From: Actinomyces viscosus
GTDB lineage: Bacteria > Actinomycetota > Actinomycetes > Actinomycetales > Actinomycetaceae
Direction: 5' to 3'
Assembly (NCBI RefSeq): GCF_900637975.1
Contig: NZ_LR134477.1
Location: 868,001 to 932,000, forward strand
Length of the DNA stretch: 64,000 nt
Part shown: positions 8,968 to 17,408 of the stretch, in pieces
How the letters are laid out: the number at the start of each line of letters is the position of its first letter
Position numbering within the stretch: the stretch's first letter is position 1
Notes under the pieces: model-generated
Told to the model about the DNA's origin: nothing
What the model saw: only the letters and a program-made list of their open reading frames with translations
Database searches by the model: none
Position numbers and translations under genes: made by a program

Positions 8968-10995
8968 ATGAGGATCGTTGTCGCCCCCGACTCCTTCAAG
9001 GAGTCCATGACAGCGGCGCGGGCCGCCCGGGCCATGGCCGCCGGCGTGCGGGACGCCCTGCCCTCGTGCGCGGTGGACCAGGTCCCGGTCTCCGACGGCG
9101 GGGAGGGCTTCGCCCAGGCCGTCACCACCGCCTGGGGCGCCTCGTGGCGAGAGGTGGACACCGTCGACGCACTGGGCCGGCCTCGAACGGCCGGGTTCGG
9201 CCTTGATGGCGACCGTGCCGTCGTCGACCTGGCCTCCAGCGTGGGGCTGGAGCACATCGCGCCGGGGGAGCGGGACGTCATGCGCTCCTCAACGATCGGG
9301 CTGGGCCGGGTGATGGCCGCCGCGCTCGATGCCGGCTCGCGCTCACTGCTCATCGGGCTGGGCGGCTCGGCCTCCAACGACATGGGCCTGGGGATGCTGA
9401 CGGCGCTGGGCGCGCGGTGCCTGGATGCTGAGGGAGACGAGGTGGAGCCGGTACCCGCCGCGTTCACCCGCATCGTGAGTATCGAGGCCGAGCCTGCTCG
9501 CCGTCGTCTCGAGGACGTCAGCATCACGGTGGCCGGTGACGTGACGAACCCACTGACGGGCCCTCACGGCGCAGCTGCTGTCTTCGGACCTCAGAAGGGA
9601 CTGACCGAGCCCGCCATCGCGTGGGTCGACGGCGAGATGGCGCGCCTGGCAGGCATCCTCGGCCTGAGCCGGTGGGTGTCCCGCCCGGGTACCGGGGCGG
9701 CCGGTGGGACCGCCTTCGCCCTGGGCGCCGTGCTCGGGGCGCGGCTGGCCACCGGTATCGACCATCTGACTCGGGTCGTGGGGCTGCGTGAGCGGCTGGA
9801 GGGCGCCGACCTGCTGCTGACGGGGGAGGGGGCGCTGGACGGACAGTCTGTGAATGGCAAGGCGGTCAGCGGCGTGCTCCGCCTGGCCCACGAGTGCCGT
9901 GTGCCCTCAATGGTCTTCGCCGGTCGGGTCAGTTTGGATGCGCGAGCCCGCCGTCGCCTGGCCGATCTGGGAGCCCGGGACATTATCCAGGTCTCCGATC
10001 CCTCCGTTCCGGTGGAGACGTCTCTGAGACGGGGTCCGGATCTTCTGCGTCGCGGCGTCGCGCATGCCCTGCGGCAGCGAGTCCAGCCCTGCGGTCCCAC
10101 GCGAGGGGTTTACCCTGGCCGTATGAAGCTGGAGATTCTGCACACGGGAACGGTCGTCATCGATGAGACTCTTCCCTACCATCGGCCCACGGACCGCCCG
10201 CTGTCATGGACCCACCTCGGGCGGGGACGACGCCATCTGATCGAGGCGCCGGTCTCCTGCTATCTCGTCGAGGCGCCGTCGGGCCTGGTCCTGATCGACA
10301 CCGGCTGGCACACCAGCAACCGCACCCGCCTGGGACAGCTGGGCAACCTGCGCCACCAGTACGCGGTGAACAAGGCACGCCTGCCCCAGGGGCAGGCGAT
10401 CCACGAGCAGCTCGAGGCCAGGGGGATCCGGCCTCGGGACCTCGACCTGGTGCTCCTCAGCCACCTCCACTGCGATCACGCCGACGGGCTGCGCCTGGTT
10501 CGGCAGGCTCCCAGGATCATGGTTTCCGCCACTGAGCTGCGGGCCGCGGAGAAGGATCGGGCCCGCTACCTCCCACACGAGTGGAACGGGGTCGATCTGC
10601 AGACCTTCAGCTGGGACACCCGTTTCGGGCCGGTCCAGCGCGCTTGGGACGTCTTCGGCGACGGTAGCATCCTCATGGTCTCCGCTCCCGGTCACGCCTG
10701 GGGTCTGTGCGCCACGATCCTGCGGGGCGGGACCTCTGGTGAAGCGGCTGCGGAGCCGTCGAGCCGGGAGACCAATCTGCTGGGAGACGATCCGCGCGAC
10801 GTCGTCATCCTCAGCAGCGACGTCGGTTACGGGCGGCCCTCCTTCGAGCAGGGCCTGCGCCCATCAGTCGTGGTTGACGCCCCCTTGGCCCAGCGATCCC
10901 TGAGCTGGGTGCGGGCCGCGGCCAAGGACCCGCGGGTGAAGCACCTGATCGCCAACCATGACCCCGAGCAGCAGCCCCGGACGATCGTTTTCTAG
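8968..10995 (+). CDS. glxK: Glycerate kinase running in frame into an MBL-fold hydrolase
   Basis: Residues 1 to about 375 are a GlxK-type glycerate 2-kinase, which phosphorylates D-glycerate with ATP for entry into glycolysis. Seen are the start MRIVVAPDSFKES, SDGGEGF, GLGGSASNDMGLGM and the ATP-site LTGEGALDGQS. The ATG at 8968 has GAGGA seven bases upstream. The kinase reads through about residue 370-385 without any stop into a complete metallo-beta-lactamase-fold protein starting at 10123, giving 675 aa in one frame. I know these as separate families. In the +1 frame a TGA overlaps the hydrolase ATG (ATGA at 10123-10126), so a single-base indel in the 3' end of the kinase would explain the run-on; a real fusion is the alternative. 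Confidence 0.8.
   Translation: MRIVVAPDSFKESMTAARAARAMAAGVRDALPSCAVDQVPVSDGGEGFAQAVTTAWGASWREVDTVDALGRPRTAGFGLDGDRAVVDLASSVGLEHIAPGERDVMRSSTIGLGRVMAAALDAGSRSLLIGLGGSASNDMGLGMLTALGARCLDAEGDEVEPVPAAFTRIVSIEAEPARRRLEDVSITVAGDVTNPLTGPHGAAAVFGPQKGLTEPAIAWVDGEMARLAGILGLSRWVSRPGTGAAGGTAFALGAVLGARLATGIDHLTRVVGLRERLEGADLLLTGEGALDGQSVNGKAVSGVLRLAHECRVPSMVFAGRVSLDARARRRLADLGARDIIQVSDPSVPVETSLRRGPDLLRRGVAHALRQRVQPCGPTRGVYPGRMKLEILHTGTVVIDETLPYHRPTDRPLSWTHLGRGRRHLIEAPVSCYLVEAPSGLVLIDTGWHTSNRTRLGQLGNLRHQYAVNKARLPQGQAIHEQLEARGIRPRDLDLVLLSHLHCDHADGLRLVRQAPRIMVSATELRAAEKDRARYLPHEWNGVDLQTFSWDTRFGPVQRAWDVFGDGSILMVSAPGHAWGLCATILRGGTSGEAAAEPSSRETNLLGDDPRDVVILSSDVGYGRPSFEQGLRPSVVVDAPLAQRSLSWVRAAAKDPRVKHLIANHDPEQQPRTIVF
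10123..10995 (+). CDS. MBL-fold metallohydrolase (module of the run-on ORF, or own gene)
   Basis: A 290-aa metallo-beta-lactamase-fold protein beginning MKLEILHTG. The Zn-binding motif HLHCDH lies at residues 114-119 (His114, His116, Asp118, His119), followed by a later His in SAPGHAWG and the C-terminal NHD segment. The layout resembles the N-acyl-homoserine lactonase/AttM-like branch, but the substrate cannot be told from sequence. TACCCT at 10111-10116 looks like a -10 element placed for leaderless transcription from about 10123, so the hydrolase may be expressed on its own even though its frame is continuous with the glycerate kinase upstream. Cytoplasmic, with no signal peptide. Confidence 0.75.
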   Translation: MKLEILHTGTVVIDETLPYHRPTDRPLSWTHLGRGRRHLIEAPVSCYLVEAPSGLVLIDTGWHTSNRTRLGQLGNLRHQYAVNKARLPQGQAIHEQLEARGIRPRDLDLVLLSHLHCDHADGLRLVRQAPRIMVSATELRAAEKDRARYLPHEWNGVDLQTFSWDTRFGPVQRAWDVFGDGSILMVSAPGHAWGLCATILRGGTSGEAAAEPSSRETNLLGDDPRDVVILSSDVGYGRPSFEQGLRPSVVVDAPLAQRSLSWVRAAAKDPRVKHLIANHDPEQQPRTIVF

Positions 10996-11133
10996 AGTCT
11001 GCCAGGCTTGGACCGTACTGGATCGGATGGCGGAACGTATCCGTGCTGCACCGTGGAGTGAGCGCGTCCACGCAGATTAAGAAGTCGCGGGTATCGCCGT
11101 GGGGCGGATCCACGTTGTACGCTTACCGACAGC
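10996..11133 (+). promoter_or_regulatory. Promoter region ahead of the FMN riboswitch
   Basis: Non-coding stretch between the MBL hydrolase stop and the riboswitch. TACGCT at 11118-11123 is a plausible -10 element that would start transcription near 11130, just before the aptamer's 5' P1 strand. No consensus -35 hexamer is seen. No terminator for the upstream ORF is evident. Confidence 0.4.
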
Positions 11134-11286
11134 AACGTGCTCCGGGGTCGGTGAAAGTCCGAACCGGCGGTTACAGTCCGCGACCCGCTCGTGCCACGGC
11201 TGTCTCAGGCAGTCAGGGGACCAGCGGTTGAGCCGGTGGAACTCCGGCACCGACGGTGAGAGTCCGGATGGGAGGATGCGCGTGGC
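11134..11286 (+). promoter_or_regulatory. FMN riboswitch (RFN element)
   Basis: Conserved FMN aptamer blocks occur in order: GGGGTCGGTGAAAGTCC (11144-11160), GAACCGGCGGT, AGTCCGCGAC, a variable arm, GGTTGAGCCGGTGGAACTCCGG, CACCGACGGTGAGAGTCC and GGATGGGAGG (to 11275). P1 is formed by ACGTGCTCC (11135-11143) with GGA-T-GCGCGT (11274-11283), including one G-U pair and a bulged T. The element lies in the sense direction about 180 nt ahead of an ABC permease gene, so FMN should repress the two downstream transporter genes. Confidence 0.93.
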
Positions 11287-11430
11287 GCCCTGCGGGGAGA
11301 CCTGCAGCTCAGGACGATGCCCCTGATCCATGGCCCATCGTGGGCCGCCGGGTATCGAAAGGAGCGGGCGCCCAGCACGTGTGTGCGCCGACCGACGACG
11401 CGCAGGCGGACCCCGGAGCGGACCGGGGGC

Positions 11431-11458
11431 ACGTGCTCCCGGAAGGACCCGGGAGGAG
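11431..11458 (+). promoter_or_regulatory. RBS-sequestering hairpin with P1-strand mimic (putative expression platform)
   Basis: CTCCCGG (11436-11442) pairs perfectly with CCGGGAG (11449-11455) around a 6-nt loop, covering part of the GGGAGGAG ribosome-binding site (11451-11458) of the GTG start at 11465. The left arm belongs to ACGTGCTCC at 11431-11439, an exact 9-nt copy of the riboswitch 5' P1 strand (11135-11143). The aptamer's 3' P1 strand could therefore pair with either copy. Proposed logic: FMN bound, P1 closed, mimic free to hide the RBS; FMN absent, 3' P1 strand holds the mimic and the RBS is open. The pairing is seen; the mechanism is inferred. Confidence 0.6.
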
Positions 11459-11464
11459 ACCGCC

Positions 11465-12394
11465 GTGTACAGCCCCAGCCCCGTCGGCAAGGCCGCGCGC
11501 ACCCAGGCCTCCAGAACAACCACGTCATCCAGGGATCTTCTGGTGCAGTCAGGCTCCGCCGGTTCCTCTCCAGCAGCCTCATCGCCCGAGCCGCCGAATC
11601 GCCGCCGACGTCGCATTCGCGCTGCCGAGAGCAACGGGCCCTGGCCGGCCATCGGCCTGGGGGCGGCCCTGCTCATCGTCTGGCAGCTCGCCACCGGGGC
11701 GGGCGCCGTCCCCGAGATCTTCCTGCCCAGCCCACTGGCCGTCGTTGAGCGCCTGTGGCTGAGCCTGACGCAGGCCGGACTGGGATGGAGGGCCTGGATC
11801 ACGCTGCGCGAGGCTCTCCTCGGCTGCTTGCTTGCCGCCGTCCTCGGCCTGCCTCTGGCCTGGGGACTGTACCGCTGGCGGCTGTTCTCACGCGCCGTCC
11901 TGCCCTATGTCGCCGCCAGCCAAGCGGTTCCCGGCATCGCCATCGCACCCCTGCTGGTGCTGTGGATCGGTTACGGGACCCTTCCGATCGTGGTCCTGTG
12001 CGCCTTCATGGTCTTCTTCCCCATCACGATCACGGTGCTCCTGGGGCTGCGCAGCCTGGACAGCGACGTCATGGACGCGGCTCGGCTCGACGGCGCCCAC
12101 GGCCTGAGCCTGCTCATCCACATGGAGCTGCCCATGTCGCTGCCCGCGATCTACACCGGGCTGCGCACCGGCTTCACCCTGTCGGTCACCGGGGCGGTCG
12201 TCGGTGAGCTCATCATGGGCGGCGAGGGTCTGGGCACCGTGCTCTCCACCCAGCAGAGCCGGGGCGACACCACCGGCGTGTTCGCCACGATCACCCTCCT
12301 GTGCGTCCTGGCCACCTCCATCCACTGGGCCCTGCACGAGCTCGAGCGACGCAGCCGCACCGTGGACGCCCTGCGGGGCCGGCGCGCCACCTGA
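11465..12394 (+). CDS. ribX: ABC transporter permease, probable riboflavin importer (RibX-like)
   Basis: Membrane subunit of an ABC importer of the nitrate/taurine/thiamine-precursor (SsuC/ThiX) class. The GTG at 11465 is chosen because GGGAGGAG lies six bases upstream; this gives 309 aa and discards a basic extension that would overlap the leader. After a hydrophilic, Ser/Arg-rich N-terminus of about 60 residues there are about six membrane segments. The EAA loop reads DAARLDGAHGLSLLIHMELP and should contact an ATPase. FMN riboswitch control and the adjacent NMT1/THI5-like binding protein point to riboflavin or a flavin precursor as substrate, as in RibXY systems. No ATPase gene lies in the operon, so one must be shared from elsewhere. 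Confidence 0.8.
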   Translation: MYSPSPVGKAARTQASRTTTSSRDLLVQSGSAGSSPAASSPEPPNRRRRRIRAAESNGPWPAIGLGAALLIVWQLATGAGAVPEIFLPSPLAVVERLWLSLTQAGLGWRAWITLREALLGCLLAAVLGLPLAWGLYRWRLFSRAVLPYVAASQAVPGIAIAPLLVLWIGYGTLPIVVLCAFMVFFPITITVLLGLRSLDSDVMDAARLDGAHGLSLLIHMELPMSLPAIYTGLRTGFTLSVTGAVVGELIMGGEGLGTVLSTQQSRGDTTGVFATITLLCVLATSIHWALHELERRSRTVDALRGRRAT

Positions 12395-12445
12395 GCCCGC
12401 AGCAGCTCCCCGTCCGATCCTCCGACAGCAAGGAAACCTCTCACC

Positions 12446-13492
12446 ATGAACATCTCCCACCGCGTCGTCTCTCAAGCACCCCTCTCACGCCGCCACCTGC
12501 TGGCAGGAGGTCTGTCCCTCGCCGGTTCCGGGGCGCTCGCCGCCTGCTCCTCGGGGACCGCCAGCCGTGCGGCCTCCGCCTCGGCTGCTGGAGGCCCGCT
12601 GACCATTGGCCTGACCTACACGCCGAACATCCAGTTCGCCCCCTTCTACATGGCCAAGAAGGACGGGAAGTACGCCGCGAACGTGACACTGCGCCACCAC
12701 GGGTCGCAGGACGGTCTCTTCGACGCCCTCCAGAGCGGGGAGGAGCACCTCGTCATCGCCGGTGCCGATGAGGCGGTGGTGGCCACCTCCAACGGGAGCG
12801 ACCTCGTCGTCATCGGTGGCTACTACCAGTCCTACCCGGCCTGCCTCATCGTGCCGGAGAGCTCCTCGATCAACGCCCCCGCGGACCTCAGGGGCAAGAC
12901 CGTCGGCACTCCGGGCAAGAAGGGGGAGACCTGGTACGCCCTCCAGCTGGCGATGGACACAGGCTCCCTGACCGAGTCGGACCTGACGATCCAGGAGATC
13001 GGCTACACCCAGCAGGCCGCGATCGTCGGCGGCAAGGTCGACGCCGTTGTCGGCTTCTCCAACAACGACGCGATCCAGATGAGCCAGGCCGGCACCCCGG
13101 TGCGCACCATCCAGGTGGCCGACCAGATCCCCCTTGTGGGCGCCTCACTGGTGACGACCCGCTCCCTGCTGGACTCGCGTCGCCAGGACCTCGAGGCGGC
13201 GGTCAAGGCCTCGATCGAGGGCATGACCGCCTTCGTCAAGGACCCCGACGCGGCGGTCGAGGCCACGAAGGACCAGGTGGCCGACCTCAAGGTGGATCAG
13301 ACCCAGGCGGCTCGTGCGCGGGAGGTCGCCGTGGCCACCGGCAAGCTGGTCAGTGGCGACGGCTCCCAGCCCATCGGCTCGGTCAGGGTCGACGACGTCG
13401 CCTCGATGATCGAGTTCCTGTCCTCGCACAAGCTCCTGGGGGGCAAGAAGACACCTCAGGCGGCCGAGGTCTGCGTGCCCCTGGGGCAGTAG
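12446..13492 (+). CDS. ribY: Lipoprotein substrate-binding protein, probable riboflavin binding (RibY-like)
   Basis: Extracellular, lipid-anchored binding protein of 348 aa in the NMT1/THI5-like (ThiY/SsuA) fold group. The N-terminus has SRRHLLAGG (residues 14-22, twin-arginine-like) and lipobox LAAC with Cys34 as the predicted lipidation site. The mature part opens with LTIGLTYTPNIQFAPFYMAKKDG, typical for this family, and continues with a GADEAVVA segment. It lies 51 nt after the permease gene with AAGGA before the ATG, so it is cotranscribed under the FMN riboswitch. Binding of riboflavin is inferred from that regulation; a pyrimidine (thiamine precursor) ligand is the family alternative but would be expected under a TPP riboswitch. 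Confidence 0.8.
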   Translation: MNISHRVVSQAPLSRRHLLAGGLSLAGSGALAACSSGTASRAASASAAGGPLTIGLTYTPNIQFAPFYMAKKDGKYAANVTLRHHGSQDGLFDALQSGEEHLVIAGADEAVVATSNGSDLVVIGGYYQSYPACLIVPESSSINAPADLRGKTVGTPGKKGETWYALQLAMDTGSLTESDLTIQEIGYTQQAAIVGGKVDAVVGFSNNDAIQMSQAGTPVRTIQVADQIPLVGASLVTTRSLLDSRRQDLEAAVKASIEGMTAFVKDPDAAVEATKDQVADLKVDQTQAARAREVAVATGKLVSGDGSQPIGSVRVDDVASMIEFLSSHKLLGGKKTPQAAEVCVPLGQ

Positions 13493-13532
13493 GTGCGCGG
13501 AGCCTGTGAGCCCCGACCTCGTAAAACTCGCC

Positions 13533-14378
13533 TTACAGCCGGCAGGCCAGCAGTGAGGAGACGAGGATGGCGCGGGCCCCGACCTCGTAGAGCTCGTCCA
13601 TGACCCGGTTCATGTCCGCCCGCGGCACCATGGCCCGCACCGCCACCCAGTCGGGGTTCTGCAGCGGGGAGACGGTGGGGGACTCGATGCCCGGGGTGAG
13701 GGCCGCCGCCAGGTGCAGCTTGTTCATGGGGACGTCATAGTCCACGAGCACGTAGGCGCGGGCGCGCAGCACTCCCTCCAGGCGCCGCACGAGCGTGGCC
13801 AGCCCGGGCTCACCGCGGAACTGCTCGGTGGTGATGAGCACGGCCTCGCTGATGAGGATCGGGTCCCCGAAGGTCTCCAGCCCGGCGGCCCGCAGCGTCG
13901 TGCCGGTCTCGACGACGTCGGCGATGAGGTCGGCCACGCCCAGCTGGACGGAGGACTCCACGGCGCCGTCGAGGTGGACGGTCTGGGCCTCCACCCCCCG
14001 GGAGGCCAGGTAGCTGCGCACCAGGACGTCGTAGGAGGTGGCCACGCGCCGCCCGGCGACGTCGGCCAGGGAGGTCATGGTGCCCTTGGGGGCGGCGAAG
14101 CGGAAGGTGGAGCGGGCGAAGCCCAGGGGCAGGTGCTCAACGGCGTCGACCCCGGAGTCCAGGAGCAGGTCGCGTCCGGTGATACCGGCGTGCACGGTGC
14201 CCTGGCCGACGTACACGGCGATGTCCCGCGGACGCAGGAAGAACAGCTCGACGTCATTGGTCTCGTCGACGAGCACGAGCTCACGGCCCGTGCGGCGGGT
14301 GCGGTAGCCCGCCTCGGAGAGCATGGTGATGGCGGGCTCGGACAGGGAGCCCTTGTTCGGGACGGCGATACGCAGCAC
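13533..14378 (-). CDS. hisG: ATP phosphoribosyltransferase, long form
   Basis: First step of histidine synthesis: condenses ATP with PRPP to phosphoribosyl-ATP. At 281 aa it is the long, histidine-feedback-inhibited HisG with a C-terminal regulatory domain. It begins [16 protein letters not shown], contains the PRPP-loop-like region [18 protein letters not shown] and the C-terminal segment [13 protein letters not shown]. It sits 61 nt after hisE on the same strand and converges on ribY with a 40-nt gap. Other his genes are not in the window; a hisE-hisG pair apart from the main his operon is common in actinobacteria. No attenuator-like leader was seen. Confidence 0.96.
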   Translation of the reverse strand: MLRIAVPNKGSLSEPAITMLSEAGYRTRRTGRELVLVDETNDVELFFLRPRDIAVYVGQGTVHAGITGRDLLLDSGVDAVEHLPLGFARSTFRFAAPKGTMTSLADVAGRRVATSYDVLVRSYLASRGVEAQTVHLDGAVESSVQLGVADLIADVVETGTTLRAAGLETFGDPILISEAVLITTEQFRGEPGLATLVRRLEGVLRARAYVLVDYDVPMNKLHLAAALTPGIESPTVSPLQNPDWVAVRAMVPRADMNRVMDELYEVGARAILVSSLLACRL

Positions 14379-14439
14379 GGCGGTTCCTGATCTGTGATGA
14401 GGATGTCGAGTAGGAGGTGGGGTCGAGGTTTACAGGTAT

Positions 14440-14703
14440 TTACAGGTAGCGGTAGACGTCCTGGAGGCTGTAGCCCTTGGCCACCATCATGACCTGGGCG
14501 TGGTAGAGCAGCTGGCTGATCTCCTCACAGGCGGCCTCGTCGGACTCGTGCTCGCAGGCCATCCAGGCCTCGGCGGCCTCCTCGACGAGCTTCTTGCCGA
14601 TGAAGTGGACCCCGCGGTCCAGCTCCTCCACCGTCCCGGAGCCCTCGGGGCGGGTGGCCGCCTTGTGCTGCAGCTCGCTGAAAAGGTCCTCAAAGGTCTT
14701 CAT
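14440..14703 (-). CDS. hisE: Phosphoribosyl-ATP pyrophosphohydrolase
   Basis: Second step of histidine synthesis, removing pyrophosphate from PR-ATP. At 87 aa it has the single-domain actinobacterial length. The MazG-like motif is visible as [32 protein letters not shown], with the metal-binding acidic residues. It is the first gene of a two-gene unit with hisG. A 10-bp direct repeat (TTTACAGGTA, twice in 14430-14449) overlaps its stop codon region; this has no obvious role. Confidence 0.95.
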   Translation of the reverse strand: MKTFEDLFSELQHKAATRPEGSGTVEELDRGVHFIGKKLVEEAAEAWMACEHESDEAACEEISQLLYHAQVMMVAKGYSLQDVYRYL

Positions 14704-14863
14704 GGCCCTAGGTTATCCGAAAGCCGATGGACCACTGACCGACCGTAGGACCTATCCGGTCCCGGCGCACGTCCTCCTCGGCTGCCCCCGGCCCCGGGTG
14801 GGAGCCCTCCCTCTACCCATGGCTCCCACCCGAGGCACGCGGCAGGCTCAGTCCCAGGGCGTC

Positions 14864-16513
14864 TCAGTCCCGGACGGCTGCACGCCGGGAGCCCAGGGTT
14901 GCGAGCCCCATCGCCACCGAGCCGGTGAGCAGACTGAGCACAACGATCGTCAGCCAGCGCCCCGGGAACTGGTGGGCAACGGTGATCCAGCCCCAGGGAG
15001 CAATCCGCCACAGCCAGGTCTCTGCCAGGACGTCGTTGCCGCCGATGAGCAGTCCCGAGACCACCAGGATGACGTTGAGGACGATTGCCACGACGATCCG
15101 GGTGCTCAGTGCCACCGCCAGGCTGACGGCCGCGATCATGAAGGCCACTGCTGGCATCACCATGAGCCCGTACACGGGACCGGCCAGCGCCGGCAGGTCC
15201 GGTGCGGTCCGGGTGAGGGTGTCGCCCAGAACCGTCACGGTCCAGGAGATGACGAGGACCGGGAGGAGGAAGAGAGCGCCCAGGATCGCGGTGGAGGTCA
15301 GGATGCTGCCGGCTCCCCGGCGGGTAATGAGTACCCGCCAGGCCGGCTGGAGCCGCCCCCAGACCGTGATGCCGACGACGGCCGCCGCAACCGGAACCCC
15401 CATGAGCTCGAGAACGCTCTGCCCGTACCCGGGCGGGTAGGCGGTGTGGAGGACTCCCAGAAGGACCAGCAGCAGGACCGCCAGGACCGCCCACACGGCC
15501 CAGGGCAGGACCCCGGCCATCGCCAGGACAGCACTGCGAGGCCCAGGGACACGGGCCATACGGGTGGCGGACGTGGACCGACGCTCCGAGGCGGCTCGCG
15601 GCGGCGACGCCGGAGCCGTCCGGGCGACATAACGTGCGTCGTCACGTACGTCGTCGGTCCTCTTGCCGGGAAGCAGCCGGGAGAGCCTGGAGGCCGCTGG
15701 CGCCACGCCTCCGGGAGGACCCGCCAGGAGGGCCAGGGCGGCACCGATCAGCGTCAGGGCGCTCGTCAGCAGGAGTCCGGGCGCCAGCGGGTAGCTCCAC
15801 ACCGGAGAGTCCTCCTCGAGCAGCACGCTGTTGCCGTGCACACCCAGCAAGGGCAACGCCGCCCTGGCCGTCCACGCCCACGGGAACATCCACCAGTCGT
15901 CCCGCTCCGCCTGGACCGCCCCGGCCACGGACCAGACGAAACCGAGGACGGGTGCGACTCCGACGGCGACGACTCGTGCCACCCGGAAGGCCGCCATGCC
16001 CCAGGCGCAGGCGCCGGTAACGACGATCCACATGTAGAGGGCGAACAGGAGGTACCTGTCCCAGGGTCCCCACCCACTGCCGACGATGAGGGCGTGCGCT
16101 ACCACCGGGGCGACGAGCGCCACCTGGCAGGCCAGGGCCGACAGGCTCAGCACCACCAGACGGGCGGCCACCACCCGGCGCGGATCGACGGCGCGCCAGG
16201 CAGTTCCGCCCTGGCGCCACCGCTGCTCGCGCCACTGGGCCATCGCCCCGGTCAGCAGCCCCAGAGGAACCGCGAAGGCTCCGGCGTACATGTGCATCCA
16301 CGCCAGCGCGTTGCCGTTCCACTGAAGCTCCTCGACCACGCCCGAGGAGACGGAGGCGTTGGCCAAGATGATGGTGTGGACCGTGAAGATGAGGGTCGTC
16401 CCGATGACGCCCCAGGTGAAGGTGCGTCGGCTGCGGGTGATCTCGGCGCGCACCAGGTCCCACAGGCTCACGTTCATCGCGGCCCGTGCCCTGACCGGCG
16501 TGGCGGCGCTCAT
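14864..16513 (-). CDS. ABC-2 type exporter permease (antimicrobial peptide type)
   Basis: Membrane subunit of a putative exporter, 549 aa with about twelve hydrophobic segments in two similar halves split by a basic linker (roughly residues 275-325). The first half begins LVRAEITRSRRTFTWGVIG and resembles the lantibiotic-immunity/BcrB permeases; the second half looks like a repeat of the same fold, so one polypeptide may supply both membrane halves. Its ATG overlaps the stop of the ATPase gene (ATGA, 16510-16513), showing translational coupling. Together with the ATPase, response regulator and kinase upstream it forms a four-gene unit typical of peptide-antibiotic sensing and resistance. The substrate is unknown. 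Confidence 0.82.
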   Translation of the reverse strand: MSAATPVRARAAMNVSLWDLVRAEITRSRRTFTWGVIGTTLIFTVHTIILANASVSSGVVEELQWNGNALAWMHMYAGAFAVPLGLLTGAMAQWREQRWRQGGTAWRAVDPRRVVAARLVVLSLSALACQVALVAPVVAHALIVGSGWGPWDRYLLFALYMWIVVTGACAWGMAAFRVARVVAVGVAPVLGFVWSVAGAVQAERDDWWMFPWAWTARAALPLLGVHGNSVLLEEDSPVWSYPLAPGLLLTSALTLIGAALALLAGPPGGVAPAASRLSRLLPGKRTDDVRDDARYVARTAPASPPRAASERRSTSATRMARVPGPRSAVLAMAGVLPWAVWAVLAVLLLVLLGVLHTAYPPGYGQSVLELMGVPVAAAVVGITVWGRLQPAWRVLITRRGAGSILTSTAILGALFLLPVLVISWTVTVLGDTLTRTAPDLPALAGPVYGLMVMPAVAFMIAAVSLAVALSTRIVVAIVLNVILVVSGLLIGGNDVLAETWLWRIAPWGWITVAHQFPGRWLTIVVLSLLTGSVAMGLATLGSRRAAVRD

Positions 16514-17310
16514 GCCCGGGCCTCCGTCTCCATGCGGTGCCCACCTGGGGTGACGGCGGCCAGGAAGGCCTTCTCCATGGCCCGCTCGTCATCGGCGTCG
16601 GCGAAGTCGGCCAACGGTCCCTCGTAGACCAGTCGGCCTGTGGCCAGGACCCCGATGTCGTCACTCATGCGCGCGATCTCGCCGAGCTGGTGGCTGGAGA
16701 CGACGACGGTGCGGCCCTCGTCGGCCAGGGCCCGCACGAGGTCGCGCAGCTCGATGATGCCCTGAGGATCCAGACCGTTCTGGGGCTCGTCAAGGATGAG
16801 GACCTCCGGGTCGGTCAGGAGCGCCATGGCCAGGGACAGTCGCACCTTCATGCCGGTGGAGAAGGTGCCGGCACGCTTTCTCCCAGCACTCGCCAGACCC
16901 ACGCGCTCCAGGAGCGGGTCGATGGTCTCCGGGGAGGTGCCGGTCAGACGGCAGTGGACGAGCAGGTTGCGTCGTGCGGACAGCTGGGGGAAGAGGGCGG
17001 GGCCGTTGATGGAGGCGCCGACCCGGGCCAGACTGCGCCGGGTGAAGGGGGAGCCCTGGATCTCTACGCGGCCGGCGTCGGGCCTGAGCAGCCCCAGGGC
17101 GATGTTGAAGGCCGTCGACTTGCCGGCCCCGTTGAGGCCGAGCAGCCCGTAGACGCGGCCAGGATAGGCCGACAGATCGAGGCCGTTGAGCACTTTCTGA
17201 CGACCGAAGGACTTCGATATCCCGGCCAGCCTCAGCCCGGGGGCGATACCGGTGGCATGGGCAGGGGAGCCGGGGGAGGGGAGAGGTACTGCTGTTGGAG
17301 CGGATGTCAT
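16510..17310 (-). CDS. ABC exporter ATPase, BcrA type
   Basis: Nucleotide-binding subunit (266 aa from the ATG at 17310) for the overlapping permease. Walker A is GLNGAGKST and Walker B is VLILDEPQNGLDP, followed by the switch His in SSHQLGE. The signature helix reads FSTGMKVRLSLAMALL in place of LSGGQ, the form usual in the bacitracin/lantibiotic BcrA subgroup. A start 14 codons upstream is possible but gives an unusual N-terminus. It lies about 100 nt downstream of the response regulator stop, in the same direction, and is probably controlled by that two-component system. Confidence 0.88.
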   Translation of the reverse strand: MTSAPTAVPLPSPGSPAHATGIAPGLRLAGISKSFGRQKVLNGLDLSAYPGRVYGLLGLNGAGKSTAFNIALGLLRPDAGRVEIQGSPFTRRSLARVGASINGPALFPQLSARRNLLVHCRLTGTSPETIDPLLERVGLASAGRKRAGTFSTGMKVRLSLAMALLTDPEVLILDEPQNGLDPQGIIELRDLVRALADEGRTVVVSSHQLGEIARMSDDIGVLATGRLVYEGPLADFADADDERAMEKAFLAAVTPGGHRMETEARA

Positions 17311-17408
17311 AGCCCCATGCTCGTGCGCGAGGCCACTCCAGCGGATCCCCACCAGGGATACAGGCTGCGCCCATCTCCTCTGGCCTCTCTCCTCCCTGGG
17401 GAGGAGAG

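Noticed and set aside
14430..14449. 10-bp direct repeat at the hisE stop
   Set aside because: Too short and too simple to suggest function; recorded only in the hisE entry.
14594..16627. 677-codon plus-strand frame antisense to hisE and the ABC permease
   Set aside because: Composition is Arg/Gly/Gln/His-rich with no family motif; it mirrors the high-GC codon pattern of the real minus-strand genes, which have clear motifs and ATGA overlaps.
16510..17310. BcrA-type ATPase as partner of the orphan riboflavin permease
   Set aside because: It overlaps its own permease gene, is of the exporter class, lies on the other strand and is separated by hisG-hisE.
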